NCBI GenBank assembly: GCA_027627705.1
Contig: CP091242.1
Location: 794,076-858,075, forward strand
Length of the DNA: 64,000 nucleotides
Source of the DNA: Hyphomonadaceae bacterium BL14
GTDB taxonomy: Bacteria > Pseudomonadota > Alphaproteobacteria > Caulobacterales > Maricaulaceae
Reading direction: 5' to 3'
Both the position numbers and the translations under genes were made by a program. How positions within the stretch are numbered: the first letter of the stretch is position 1; each line of letters starts with the position of its first letter. Below are positions 9,259 through 18,032 of the stretch, in pieces. A model generated the notes under the pieces. The model saw only the letters and a list, made by a program, of their open reading frames with translations, did not search any database and was not told where the DNA came from.

Positions 9259-9507
9259 TCAGACGATGACGCCCCGGCCACCGCGCCGGGGCGTTTTTTT
9301 GGGGTCTGCCCCTTGGATGCGGGCAAGGCGGCGCAGGAGCTTGCGCAGGGCGACCCGCTCAAGATCGCCGCGGGACGCACCCGCCGGGCCGGAAATCACC
9401 ACTTCCTCACCGGTCGCCACATCCACCGCAGCGACGCGTGTACTTTGACCAAGCGTGGTGAATTCAAAGATCACTTCACGGCCGCCGGAACGCCCGTGCG
9501 GATCCAT
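9259..9507 (-). CDS. DUF6898-like small protein following hemA
   Basis: An 82-residue cytoplasmic protein with the pattern REVIFEFTTLGQSTRVAAVD-ATGEEV-ISGPAGASRGDLERVALRKL. It resembles the small DUF6898 family that commonly follows 5-aminolevulinate synthase in alphaproteobacteria; I rely on memory of that pattern. The ATG overlaps the hemA stop (TGATG), indicating coupling. Its last codons, rich in Arg and Gly, are encoded by the antisense strand of the mucR terminator hairpin, so the C-terminal tail may be shaped by the terminator rather than by function. Biochemical role unknown. Confidence 0.72.
   Translation of the reverse strand: MDPHGRSGGREVIFEFTTLGQSTRVAAVDVATGEEVVISGPAGASRGDLERVALRKLLRRLARIQGADPKKTPRRGGRGVIV
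9269..9301 (+). terminator. Rho-independent terminator after mucR
   Basis: Perfect 9-bp stem ACGCCCCGG/CCGGGGCGT (9269-9277 and 9286-9294) with an 8-base loop and a run of seven T. It starts 28 bases after the mucR stop. It also lies inside the 3' end of the opposite-strand DUF6898-like gene. Confidence 0.9.
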
Positions 9508-10721
9508 CAGGCCACCTTGACCCCGGCATGGCGCGCATAGACATCGCGCAATGCCTCGACCAGTGCGTCCAGCATTGCATCATCATGCATGGGGGTTGGC
9601 GTGAAGCGCATGCGCTCCCCGCCCCGCGGGACGGTGGGGTAATTGATCGGCTGGACGTAGATGCCGTGGTCTTCCAGCAGCGCGTCCGTCATCCGCTTGC
9701 ACAAGATCGGATCGCCGACATGCACCGGCACGATATGGGTTTGATTGGGCATCACCGGAATCCCGGCGTCGGACAGGCGGCGCTTCAGCTGGGCGGCGCG
9801 TTCCTGGTGCGCCTCGCGCAGACGATGGGCGCTCTTGAGATATTCCACGCTGGCCCGGGCTCCCGCCGCAATGGCCGGGGCCAGCGAGGTGGTGAAGATG
9901 AAGCCGGGGGCCATGGAGCGCACGGCGTCAATAATGACCGAATCAGCCGCGATATAGCCACCCATGAGGCCGAACGCCTTGCCCAGCGTGCCCTCGATAA
10001 TGTCGAACCGGTCCAGCAGGCCGTCGCGCTCGGCGATCCCGCCCCCGCGCAGGCCGTAGAGGCCGACTGCATGCACTTCATCGAGATAGGTGAGCGCGTT
10101 GTACTTGTCGGCCAGATCACACACCGCTTCGAGCGGGCCGATATCGCCATCCATCGAGTAGACCGATTCCAGCGCGATCAGTTTCGGGGCACCGGCCGGC
10201 GCTGCCTTCAGAAGCGCTTCGAGATGGTCCACATCATTGTGACGCCAGACATGCTTCTCGCATCCGGACTGGCGCACGCCCTCGATCATGGAGGCGTGAT
10301 TGAGGGCGTCGGAAAACATGATCAGGCCGGGCAGGATCTTGCCCAGCGTGGAAAGCGTCGCCTGGTTGGAGATATAGCCCGAAGTAAAGAGGAGCGCTGA
10401 TTCCTTCTGGTGCAGATCGGCCAGCGATTGCTCGAGCTCGACATGGTAATGGGTGGTACCCGAGATATTGCGCGTGCCGCCCGCCCCGGCCCCGACATCG
10501 TCGATGGCCTGTTTCATGGCACCGGTGACGCACGGGCTCTGTCCCATGCCCAGATAGTCGTTGGAGCACCAGACCACGACGTCGCGCACATCGCCGTCCG
10601 GCGTGCGCCAGTGCGCGCGCGGGAATTGTCCACGCACCCGGCGCAGATTGGCGAAGACCCGGTAGCGGCCCTCGGCGCGAACCCGCGCGACAGAGGCTTT
10701 GAAGGCGTTGCGATAATCCAT
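9507..10721 (-). CDS. hemA: 5-aminolevulinate synthase
   Basis: PLP enzyme condensing glycine and succinyl-CoA, the C4 entry into heme synthesis typical of alphaproteobacteria. The 404 residues contain [13 protein letters not shown] at the N-terminus, [37 protein letters not shown] and the PLP lysine K248 in [14 protein letters not shown]. The ATG at 10721 gives the family N-terminus (MDYRNAF); the frame remains open upstream to 10793, but those residues do not match the family. The ribosome site is weak. A short stem GTCCGG/CCGGAC lies upstream at 10778-10802. Confidence 0.97.
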   Translation of the reverse strand: MDYRNAFKASVARVRAEGRYRVFANLRRVRGQFPRAHWRTPDGDVRDVVVWCSNDYLGMGQSPCVTGAMKQAIDDVGAGAGGTRNISGTTHYHVELEQSLADLHQKESALLFTSGYISNQATLSTLGKILPGLIMFSDALNHASMIEGVRQSGCEKHVWRHNDVDHLEALLKAAPAGAPKLIALESVYSMDGDIGPLEAVCDLADKYNALTYLDEVHAVGLYGLRGGGIAERDGLLDRFDIIEGTLGKAFGLMGGYIAADSVIIDAVRSMAPGFIFTTSLAPAIAAGARASVEYLKSAHRLREAHQERAAQLKRRLSDAGIPVMPNQTHIVPVHVGDPILCKRMTDALLEDHGIYVQPINYPTVPRGGERMRFTPTPMHDDAMLDALVEALRDVYARHAGVKVA

Positions 10722-10875
10722 CGGGTCTGCGCCATGCCCGCAAGAGCAATGGCGGCTCTCCTTTACTGACCTCAACTGTCCGGAAAATGACATAAACCGG
10801 ACGGTGCGTCCTGACCTTAAACAGGGGCGTAATGTCGCGCTTTCTATTTGAAAACGCTTCGCAAACTCACCCTTT

Positions 10876-11772
10876 TCAGACCAGGTTCTCGCCTGCGATC
10901 ATTTTGATTACGCCGGAAAAATCAAGCCGGTCGCCGCCCATATCCACAAAGCGCTGATAGATTTCGGCTGCCTGGGCCCCTAGCGGTGTCTGGGCGTCCG
11001 CGGTGCGCGCCGCTTCCATGGCGAGCATCAGATCCTTGAGCATCATGGGGGCGGCGAAGCCGGGTTGAAAATCCCGGTTCGACGGTGCCGCCGGTACAAT
11101 GCCGGGCACCGGACAATAGCTGGTCAGCGACCAGTTCTGGCCGGACGACCTGGAGGCAATGTCGAAGAAGTTTTGCGGATCCAGCCCCAGACGAATCGCC
11201 ATGTTCATGGCCTCGCAGGTGCCGATCATGTGAATGGCCAGCAGCATGTTGTTGCATATCTTGGCCGCCTGCCCGGCTCCGGCTCCGCCGGCGCGGATCA
11301 CCGCCTTGCCCATATCGGCGAGATAGGGCTCAGCCTCGGCGAAAGCGGCTTCGGGTCCACCGACCATGAAGGTCAGTGTGCCCGCGTCCGCAGCGGCCAT
11401 GCCGCCGGACACCGGCGCGTCAACAAAGGCGAAACCGCGTTCGGCAGCGATCTTGCCCACGTCGGCGGCGCTTTCCACGTCGATGGTGGAACAGTCCATC
11501 AGGACGGCGTGGCCGGAAGCGTGCGCCAAGACGCCATCCTCGGCAGTATAGACTTTGCGCACGTGCTGGCCGGCGGGCAGCATGGTGACCACGGCGTCCG
11601 CGCCCGACACTGCCTCAGCGAGCGATCCGGCAGGATGCGCACCCTTGGTGGCCAGATGCGCCACGGCGGCCGGATTGAGGTCAAACGCGCGCACATGGTG
11701 GCCAGCCTTGACCAGATTGGAGGCCATGCCACCGCCCATATTGCCAAGTCCGATAAACGCGATTTCCGCCAT
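10876..11772 (-). CDS. mmsB: 3-hydroxyisobutyrate dehydrogenase
   Basis: NAD-dependent beta-hydroxyacid dehydrogenase of valine catabolism, converting 3-hydroxyisobutyrate to methylmalonate semialdehyde. The 298 residues begin with the Rossmann motif [17 protein letters not shown]. They contain [22 protein letters not shown] and the catalytic-lysine helix [14 protein letters not shown]. The ATG at 11772 gives the expected N-terminus. It follows apbC by 61 bases on the same strand. Other members of the family act on tartronate semialdehyde or glyoxylate, but the late region [21 protein letters not shown] fits the HIBADH type. Confidence 0.9.
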   Translation of the reverse strand: MAEIAFIGLGNMGGGMASNLVKAGHHVRAFDLNPAAVAHLATKGAHPAGSLAEAVSGADAVVTMLPAGQHVRKVYTAEDGVLAHASGHAVLMDCSTIDVESAADVGKIAAERGFAFVDAPVSGGMAAADAGTLTFMVGGPEAAFAEAEPYLADMGKAVIRAGGAGAGQAAKICNNMLLAIHMIGTCEAMNMAIRLGLDPQNFFDIASRSSGQNWSLTSYCPVPGIVPAAPSNRDFQPGFAAPMMLKDLMLAMEAARTADAQTPLGAQAAEIYQRFVDMGGDRLDFSGVIKMIAGENLV

Positions 11773-11833
11773 GGCGGTCTCCCTCATCAGCGTGGCGGGT
11801 GTTCTAACGCAGCGCGCGCGTTTGTCGACCGGG

Positions 11834-12904
11834 TCAGGACACGAAGACAATTTCCGGTGCCGGACGATGGGCTGCTTCCACATTCAACAGCATGGCCTCG
11901 GCCGCGCGCAGAAACGCCTTGGCCACAGGCCCGTCGCCGCTGGCCACCAGGCGCCCGGCGTCCGAGGCTTCGCGCAGTTCAGGATGCAGCGGAATTTCGC
12001 CCAGGAAAGGCGCGCCGATCAGCTCGGCTTCCGCGCGTGCGCCGCCGCGGCCGAAAATCTCGGTCCCCTCGCCGCAATGGGGGCACAGGAAGAAACTCAT
12101 GTTCTCGATGATTCCGAGAATCGGAATCTCGGTCCGGTCAAACAGCGCCACCGCCTTGCGCGCGTCGTCCAGGGCGAGCGTCTGGGGCGTGGACACGATC
12201 ACGACACCGGAGATCGGCGTGCCTTGCGCGATCGCCAGCTGGGCGTCGCCGGTGCCCGGCGGCATGTCAATGATCAGAACGTCGAGATCGCCCCAGTCCA
12301 CCTCGTTGAGGAATTGCCGGATGGCGCCGGTCACCATGGGGCCGCGCCAGACGACGGGATCGCGTTCGCCCACCAGGAAGCCCATGGACACCAGCTTCAC
12401 GCCATGCGCCTCCAGCGGCTGGATGCCGGCATCGGTCTTGCGCAGGCCCGGTGCGTCCGACAGGCCAAAAATCCGCGGCGCGCTGGGGCCGTAAATGTCG
12501 GCGTCCATCAGTCCGGTTTTCAGGCCCAGCTTCACGCACGCCCCTGCCAGATTGGCCGCGACGGTGGACTTGCCCACCCCGCCCTTGCCCGATGCCACGG
12601 CGATGATCCGCCGGGCGGGCGGACGCGCCGGGGCGGGCACCGCTTTGGGCTTGGCTTTCGGAGCGGAGGACAGCTGGGTCTCGATGATCACCCGCGTGCG
12701 CGTAACGCCGTCTCGCCCCTCCAGAGCGGACGCCACGGCGGCGCGCAGGGCGTTGATATCCTCGCCCTGGGGTCCTGGCCGCAGGACGATGGTGGCCACG
12801 CCGTCGCGCAAGTCGAGACCGCCAACGCGTTGCGCCGCGCCCAGAGTCGCGCCGGTGGCGGGGTCGATGACGTCATTGAGGGCTTTGGACAGGGCGTCGG
12901 TCAT
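11834..12904 (-). CDS. apbC: Mrp/ApbC P-loop ATPase, Fe-S cluster carrier
   Basis: Carries and transfers Fe-S clusters in the cytoplasm. Residues 1 to about 80 form a MIP18/DUF59-like domain (NDVIDPATGATL, then VATIVLRPGP), followed by a proline/alanine linker and a deviant Walker A SGKGGVGKST. Then come DADIYGPSAPRIFG, DMPPGTGDAQL and the cluster-binding CPHC motif (FLCPHCGEGTEIFG). Length is 356 residues. The ATG at 12904 gives a family-like start although AGGGA is very close to it; an alternative ATG at 12958 would add 18 unmatched residues. Confidence 0.94.
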   Translation of the reverse strand: MTDALSKALNDVIDPATGATLGAAQRVGGLDLRDGVATIVLRPGPQGEDINALRAAVASALEGRDGVTRTRVIIETQLSSAPKAKPKAVPAPARPPARRIIAVASGKGGVGKSTVAANLAGACVKLGLKTGLMDADIYGPSAPRIFGLSDAPGLRKTDAGIQPLEAHGVKLVSMGFLVGERDPVVWRGPMVTGAIRQFLNEVDWGDLDVLIIDMPPGTGDAQLAIAQGTPISGVVIVSTPQTLALDDARKAVALFDRTEIPILGIIENMSFFLCPHCGEGTEIFGRGGARAEAELIGAPFLGEIPLHPELREASDAGRLVASGDGPVAKAFLRAAEAMLLNVEAAHRPAPEIVFVS

Positions 12905-13064
12905 GTCCCTGAAATAGACCCGCGGCGCGCCGGGGGGAAGCGCCCCGTATGCAGACATGGGCTGACTGGATCCGGGCGATCGGGACTGGCGCGCCCCACG
13001 ATCAGCAGCCTCTAGCGCACGCGCGGCTTGATCGCGCTTCACAAAGGCGGCTAAACCGGTCAGT

Positions 13065-13155
13065 GGAGACGTGGCCGAGTGGTCGAAGGCGCTCCCCTGC
13101 TAAGGGAGTATACCTCAAAAGGGTATCGTGGGTTCGAATCCCATCGTCTCCGCCA
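13065..13155 (+). tRNA. tRNA-Ser (GCT anticodon), CCA encoded
   Basis: The acceptor stem GGAGACG pairs with CGTCTCC. The anticodon arm CTCCC-CTGCTAA-GGGAG gives anticodon GCT, there is a long variable arm, and the T arm contains GGTTCGAATCC. The 3' CCA is encoded (13153-13155). This gene is the integration site of the downstream element: its last 15 bases plus one more recur at 30523-30538. Confidence 0.98.
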
Positions 13156-13156
13156 C
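13141..13156 (+). repeat. left attachment core (attL) in the tRNA-Ser 3' end
   Basis: Sixteen bases, CCATCGTCTCCGCCAC, covering the 3' half of the T arm and acceptor stem, the CCA and one further base. Identical to 30523-30538 in direct orientation. The tRNA stays intact because the element carries the same 3' end. Confidence 0.93.
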
Positions 13157-13505
13157 TTTTGTGGCCTAAGTTATTGTTATTAAATAAGGCTTGGATATCT
13201 CTTCCCCCAATTTGCCCCCCTCAATGATAGACGCAACACGGCCTTGGTTATGGGCAGCTCACATAACTCGCGGTCATTCAGCGGGGTCGGCGAGAGGACT
13301 GAGCAATATCCGCTCTCGGTGCAACGCACTTCATTCACGCCTCCAAGCAGGTTGCGGATTCAGTTGACAAATCAAGCACCGCTTTGATGGCTGTCTGATG
13401 TGTGCCTTGGAAGTCCTCCCTGTGACGCAAGACACGGCCGCCGCCTATGACCTGGACGTCGATCTGGAGCGGCCACAAGGGTTCAAACCTTGAGCCTGCG
13501 ATGGT
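13157..13505. other. gene-free left edge of the island
   Basis: About 350 bases between the tRNA and the Abi_C gene. I see no convincing coding frame, RNA gene or terminator. The stretch from 13170 to 13230 is AT-richer than the flanks and contains C-tracts. Such sequence beside an attachment core may hold integrase arm-binding sites, but no clear repeated motif was found. Confidence 0.5.
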
Positions 13506-14348
13506 TCAGCTGATCTCTCCAGCCGCCACAGCATGCCCCTCGAAGGCCTCGAGATAGAAGTCAGCCAAGGTGAAGGCTGTGTTCACTGCGAGCTTGGCAT
13601 GATGCCTCTTAGCAGCCAGCAGTCGTGGGTGGCGGTCGCCAAGCTTGTTGCTGGCCCCTGAGAGCCCGCCAATCACCGTTTCGAGACCGCGTAGCAGCTG
13701 CTTGACCGTCTCCGTCTCAGGTTCCCTACCCGCAGAGAGCAGTCTGTGAACCCGCTTCTGCAAACGCGGAAGGTCCCCATCGTATGAGCTAGCGGACCGA
13801 TCCAGCTCACGCTCGATATCTATGAGCACCTGCTCGACAAGAGTTCTGGCGTTCGTGATCGCTCCGCTGAAGTCCCCGGCACCGAGCTTGTCGCGGCACT
13901 TGTTCATGTACTCATGGACAAAGTCCTTCGAGGCGGCGCGATACGCCTCCACCGCCTCGGGTTCGACCGCTCCGCCATCGACCGTGCTCACTCGCACCTG
14001 GTTGCGGTCCAACACCAAGCGGAACCCGTCGCGTTCGAACGCTGCGTTGAGGTGCGCGAGGGTTGTCTGCACATCGCTTGGGCGGTCATAGCCCAGCGGA
14101 TCGAGCACCGTTACGATGAGGCGCTTGAGGTCAGGCGTTCCATTGAGAGCCTGCAGCTTCTCGTCGGTGTACATCCAGCGCGAGGGGAAGCCTCCACCCA
14201 TGGGGTACACGTCATCAGCGCCGAACTCGTTGAAGAGTGAGACAAGCGCAGGACCGGAGCGGTAAGTCGGGCCCACTTCGGTGTCACCATTGATCGCTTC
14301 GCGCAATCGCGTCAGAGACCGCTGCGAGAGTTTCATCATCACACCCAT
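13506..14348 (-). CDS. abortive-infection protein with Abi_C domain
   Basis: A 280-residue soluble protein. The C-terminal half (about 155-275) matches the abortive infection C-terminus (Abi_C) pattern: AITNARTLVEQVLIDIERE, LPRLQKRVHRLL, KQLLRGLETVIGGLSGASNKLGDRH, then HHAKLAVNTAFTLADFYLE. The N-terminal half contains a segment about extrapolating from LDPLGYDRPSDVQTTL and has no recognised catalytic motif. It is divergent from hsdM, 72 bases away, and marks the outer edge of the defence cargo. Several in-frame starts exist (ATG 14348, GTG 14342, ATG 14339 and 14336). An antiphage role is inferred from the domain and context. Confidence 0.8.
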   Translation of the reverse strand: MGVMMKLSQRSLTRLREAINGDTEVGPTYRSGPALVSLFNEFGADDVYPMGGGFPSRWMYTDEKLQALNGTPDLKRLIVTVLDPLGYDRPSDVQTTLAHLNAAFERDGFRLVLDRNQVRVSTVDGGAVEPEAVEAYRAASKDFVHEYMNKCRDKLGAGDFSGAITNARTLVEQVLIDIERELDRSASSYDGDLPRLQKRVHRLLSAGREPETETVKQLLRGLETVIGGLSGASNKLGDRHPRLLAAKRHHAKLAVNTAFTLADFYLEAFEGHAVAAGEIS

Positions 14349-14420
14349 CGGCTGATCATGGCTTGCGCCCTAGGCGCGCATGCGATGTTATCTCGATGAT
14401 GTACCGGGGGAGAAGCCTGA

Positions 14421-15971
14421 ATGGTCGACAGTGACATCGCCACACGGCTCTGGGCGACGGCGAACAAGCTCTGGGCGGACACGGGGCTGCGACCGTCACA
14501 GTTCTCAGGTCCCGTCCTGGGACTGATCTTCCTGCGCTACGCCGAGAAGACCTACGCCGAGGTCGAGGCCAAGCTGGGGCCGGTGGGCGGCGGCGGCCGT
14601 CGCACGGTCACGAAGGACGACTACAAGGCCGAGGGCGCCATCTTCCTGCGCCAGAACGCCCGGTTCTCTTTCCTGCAGAGCTTGCCGGAGCAAGCAGACA
14701 TCGGCCATCAAGTGAACGAGGCCATGCGGGCCATCGAGGAAGAGAACGAGGACCTCGCCGGCGCCTTGCCGCGCACCTTCACCGACATCCCCGACAAGAC
14801 CCTGATCGAGATGATCCGCCTGCTGGCGCCCATCGAGCTGTCCGGCGACGCCTTCGGGAAGGTCTACGAGTTCTTCCTGGGCCGCCTCGCCCGCGCCGAG
14901 GGGCAGAAGGGCGGGGTGTTCTTCACGCCGGAGAGCCTCGTCGATCTCATCGTGGAGATCGTGGAGCCCTATCACGGGCGCATCTTCGATCCGGCCTGCG
15001 GCTCGGGCGGCATGTTCGTTCACTCTGCCGAGTTCGTGGAGCGGGGCAAGAAGGCCGCCGCGAACGAGATCAGCGTGTTCGGGATCGAGAAGGACCCCGT
15101 CACGGTGAACCTCAACAAGATGAACCTGGCGGTCCACGGGCTGTCCGGGGACATCCGCAACGCCAACAGTTACTATGACCGGCACACCGACCTGTTCCCC
15201 ACGGTGGCCGAGGCGGGCGGCTTCGACTTCGTCATGGCCAACCCGCCCTTCAACATCTCCGGCGTCGACAAGGAGCGCCTGGAGGGCGACGGCCGCTTCC
15301 CCTTCGGCCTGCCCACCACCAACAACGCGAACTATCTCTGGATACAGCTGTTCTGGTCGGCGCTGAACGATACGGGCCGGGCCGGCTTCGTCATGGCGAA
15401 CTCGGCCGGGGACGCCCGCGGGGCGGAGCTGGAGATCAGGAAGAAGCTGATCGAGACCGGCGGCGTGGACGTGATCGTCTCCGTCGGGCCCAACATGTTC
15501 TTCACGGTCACCCTGCCGTGTACGCTGTGGTTCTTCGACCGGGCCAAGGCGAAGACGGACCGCGCCGACCAGGTGCTGTTCATCGACGCCCGCAACATCT
15601 ATCGCCAGATCGACCGCGCCCACCGCGAGTTCACCCCCCAGCAGACCGAGTTCCTCGCCAACATCGTGCGCCTCTGGCGCGGCGAGGAGATCATGCTGTT
15701 CCACAAGAGCGATGCGCTGCTGGACGAGCACGGGCTGCGCGAGGGCTATGCGGACGTGGCCAGCCTGTGCAAGGCGGCAAGCCGCGCCGAGATCGAGGCC
15801 CAGACCTGGTCGCTGAACCCGGGCCGCTATGTGGGGGCTGCTGAGGGCGAAGACGACGAGGTCGAGTTCGAGGCGCGGATGGCCGAGCTGGCGGAGGAGT
15901 TCGAGGTGCTGAGTGCTGAGGCGCATGAACTTGAGGGGCGCGTCACGCGAACCCTGGGCGAGGTCCTTTGA
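14421..15971 (+). CDS. hsdM: type I restriction-modification system, methyltransferase subunit
   Basis: N6-adenine methylase subunit that with HsdS methylates and with HsdR restricts DNA. The 516 residues have an N-terminal helical HsdM_N domain (LWATANKLWADTG, FSGPVLGLIFLRYAE). The methylase core carries motif I DPACGSGGMF near residue 190 and motif IV NPPF near residue 274. A C-terminal coiled segment (EFEARMAELAEEFEVLSAEA) probably contacts HsdS. The stop overlaps the hsdS ATG by one base. Codon use is GC-rich and regular, unlike the two genes that follow hsdS. Confidence 0.97.
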   Translation: MVDSDIATRLWATANKLWADTGLRPSQFSGPVLGLIFLRYAEKTYAEVEAKLGPVGGGGRRTVTKDDYKAEGAIFLRQNARFSFLQSLPEQADIGHQVNEAMRAIEEENEDLAGALPRTFTDIPDKTLIEMIRLLAPIELSGDAFGKVYEFFLGRLARAEGQKGGVFFTPESLVDLIVEIVEPYHGRIFDPACGSGGMFVHSAEFVERGKKAAANEISVFGIEKDPVTVNLNKMNLAVHGLSGDIRNANSYYDRHTDLFPTVAEAGGFDFVMANPPFNISGVDKERLEGDGRFPFGLPTTNNANYLWIQLFWSALNDTGRAGFVMANSAGDARGAELEIRKKLIETGGVDVIVSVGPNMFFTVTLPCTLWFFDRAKAKTDRADQVLFIDARNIYRQIDRAHREFTPQQTEFLANIVRLWRGEEIMLFHKSDALLDEHGLREGYADVASLCKAASRAEIEAQTWSLNPGRYVGAAEGEDDEVEFEARMAELAEEFEVLSAEAHELEGRVTRTLGEVL

Positions 15972-17173
15972 TGGCTTCGGAGAGGTGGTCGCTCAAATCA
16001 ATCGACGAACTCGGCACTGTTGCGCGGGGACGGTCTCGACACCGTCCAAGAAACGACCCTCGCTTGTACGGCGGCGCCTACCCATTCTTTCAGACAGGTG
16101 ATGTCAAGGCGGCTGAGCTTCACCTGAGAAGACACACGCAGACCTACAACGAGGCTGGCCTTGCACAGAGCAAACTGTGGGAGCCAGGGCCGCTCTTGAT
16201 AACCATCGCAGCCAATATCGCTGAGACAGCAATCCTTGGGGTGAAGGGCTGCTTTCCAGACAGCATTGTCGCGTTTAACGCCTACCCGGACCAGGCGGAC
16301 AACAAGTACGTGAAGTACATGCTGGATACATTGAAGGGGTCGATGGCCGCGGTTTCTCAGGGAGCAACGCAGGGAAATCTGAGCCTCGAAAAGCTTCGGA
16401 GCTTCAAGTTCAGCGTCCCGCCCGTTGGGACCCAGCGCCGCATCGCCGCGATCCTGTCGGCCTATGACGATCTCATCGAGATCAACACGCGGCGCATCGC
16501 GATCCTCGAAGAGATGGCGCGGCGGGTCTATGAGGAGTGGTTCGTGCACAATCGCCGGCCAGACTGGCCTGAGGCCCGAGCCGATGAGGTCGTGTCGTTC
16601 AACCCTCGGACACCCGTGCCGAAGGAGGGAGTGAAGCTCTTCGTTCCAATGGCCGCTCTGAGCGAGACGTCGATGGTGATCGACGGTGTCGAGACTAAGG
16701 CCGGAAACGCAGGGGCGAAGTTCCAGAACGGAGACACGCTCTTCGCGCGCATCACGCCCTGCTTGGAGAACGGCAAGACAGGGCTTGTCGACTTCCTTCC
16801 TGATGAACAACCGACTGCCTGTGGCTCCACCGAGTTCATCGTAATGCGCGAGGCGGTCTACTCCAGAGAGATGGTGTATCTTCTTGCCCGGTCTGATCCG
16901 TTTAGGTCTGCCGCCCGCCAAAGTATGAGCGGCGCCACAGGTCGCCAGCGGGTCCATCTGGCGGCACTCGAAGAGTTCCCTGTCTGCCGCCCAGACGACG
17001 CGACGATCCAGCGGTTCACGGCAATGACCCGACCGATGTTCGAACTTGCTGGCGTGCTCTCTTGCCAAAACGCCAACCTCCGCACCCAGCGCGACCTGCT
17101 CCTACCCCGCCTCGTTTCAGGCAAGCTCTCGGTAGACGATGCCGAGCGCCAAGTCGAGGAGACCGCCGCATGA
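15971..17173 (+). CDS. hsdS: type I restriction-modification system, specificity subunit
   Basis: Determines the bipartite DNA target. The 400 residues contain two target-recognition domains (about 1-145 and 205-345). The first is followed by the conserved helix PPVGTQRRIAAILSAYDDLI with NTRRIAILEEMARRVYEEWF. The second ends with QRFTAMTRPMFELAG, LRTQRDLLLPRLVSGKLSV. Start ATG overlaps the hsdM stop; the stop overlaps the next small gene as ATGA. The TRD codons are less GC-biased than hsdM, as expected for recombining specificity domains. The recognition sequence cannot be read from the protein. Confidence 0.96.
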   Translation: MASERWSLKSIDELGTVARGRSRHRPRNDPRLYGGAYPFFQTGDVKAAELHLRRHTQTYNEAGLAQSKLWEPGPLLITIAANIAETAILGVKGCFPDSIVAFNAYPDQADNKYVKYMLDTLKGSMAAVSQGATQGNLSLEKLRSFKFSVPPVGTQRRIAAILSAYDDLIEINTRRIAILEEMARRVYEEWFVHNRRPDWPEARADEVVSFNPRTPVPKEGVKLFVPMAALSETSMVIDGVETKAGNAGAKFQNGDTLFARITPCLENGKTGLVDFLPDEQPTACGSTEFIVMREAVYSREMVYLLARSDPFRSAARQSMSGATGRQRVHLAALEEFPVCRPDDATIQRFTAMTRPMFELAGVLSCQNANLRTQRDLLLPRLVSGKLSVDDAERQVEETAA

Positions 17174-17454
17174 TCATTCCCCTCGCAATCGTCGCCGCTG
17201 CGGCTGAACTCACGCTGGTGTCTTCTACGGCTCAGTTCTCTGGCTACTGCTACGAGCCCAGCGAGCCCTATTGTGTGCGAGAGTTCGGAGAGTTCATGGA
17301 TGAGTACGAATTTCAAGACTGCCGGCGTGCAGTCGAGCGCTATCAACGCGAAGTCCAGGATTACCTCGTGTGCGTTGAGAACGCCGCCGTTGATGCGGTC
17401 AACGAGGTCATCGAGAAGTTCAACTGCCGCGCTCGCGGCGACAGCTTCTGCTAG
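17170..17454 (+). CDS. small exported Cys-rich protein inside the type I RM operon
   Basis: A 94-residue product starting at an ATG that overlaps the hsdS stop (ATGA), so it is translationally coupled to hsdS. The first 21 residues are hydrophobic and end with VSSTA, looking like a signal peptide or membrane anchor. The mature part has six cysteines (GYCYE, PYCVRE, QDCRR, LVCVEN, FNCRA, SFC-stop) and a helical middle (YEFQDCRRAVERYQREVQDY). I recall a similar pattern in small uncharacterised proteobacterial proteins but cannot name a family. An exported protein between restriction subunits is unexpected. Function unknown. Confidence 0.65.
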   Translation: MIIPLAIVAAAAELTLVSSTAQFSGYCYEPSEPYCVREFGEFMDEYEFQDCRRAVERYQREVQDYLVCVENAAVDAVNEVIEKFNCRARGDSFC

Positions 17455-17504
17455 GGGCCAGCTGGGTCGAGGTTTGGCGGGGCTCTGGAGGATTTAAAAG
17501 CGGA

Positions 17505-18032
17505 ATGAAGAAGCAAGACAGCGAAGCGGACATCAGGGAGTTCTTCGCTTGGTCTGAACTCTTAGATCATTTTGTAACGAGGCCGCTTTCCCACATCGCG
17601 CCGAATTGGGAGCTTACCTGGGACCACTCCGGCCAGTGCTACATGCCAGAACCCGACAGTCTTGCATCAGATGTGAACAAGGTCATTGAAATAATTTCCA
17701 AACTTCCGCGGCCTCAGAATTATCATGATCACGAGGATGAAGTTGCTCGAAGGCTAATCGGGACGAGTGGTTGGCCGATACAGAAGAAGATGGGGCGGTG
17801 GATCGGAGCAGATTATAGGTCGATCCTCGAAAATGGTGGGTTCGAGGATTATGGGCAGCTCGAGCTTCTTGCGTCTGCAGCTGGACGAACCCATGCCGCG
17901 TTAGATTTTGGACAAAAGCACTTTGATGCAATGGAGGAAGGGCACCTGAACATGCTCGCTGCAGTGCTCACGATCATTCTGTACCACCGCACATGTGATG
18001 GAACCATATTGATGGCCCCAGATGACGAATAG
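17505..18032 (+). CDS. uncharacterised protein between hsdS and hsdR
   Basis: A 175-residue soluble protein, no signal peptide or membrane segment, with sequences such as SELLDHFVTRPLSHIAPNWE and a helical C-terminal half (HLNMLAAVLTIILYHRTCDG). No family recognised. GGAGG lies about a dozen bases before the ATG, and the stop overlaps the hsdR start by 11 bases, so it is coupled to hsdR. It is clearly AT-richer than hsdM and hsdR, suggesting separate acquisition. Position suggests an accessory or anti-restriction/immunity-type role, but that is only inference. Confidence 0.7.
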   Translation: MKKQDSEADIREFFAWSELLDHFVTRPLSHIAPNWELTWDHSGQCYMPEPDSLASDVNKVIEIISKLPRPQNYHDHEDEVARRLIGTSGWPIQKKMGRWIGADYRSILENGGFEDYGQLELLASAAGRTHAALDFGQKHFDAMEEGHLNMLAAVLTIILYHRTCDGTILMAPDDE

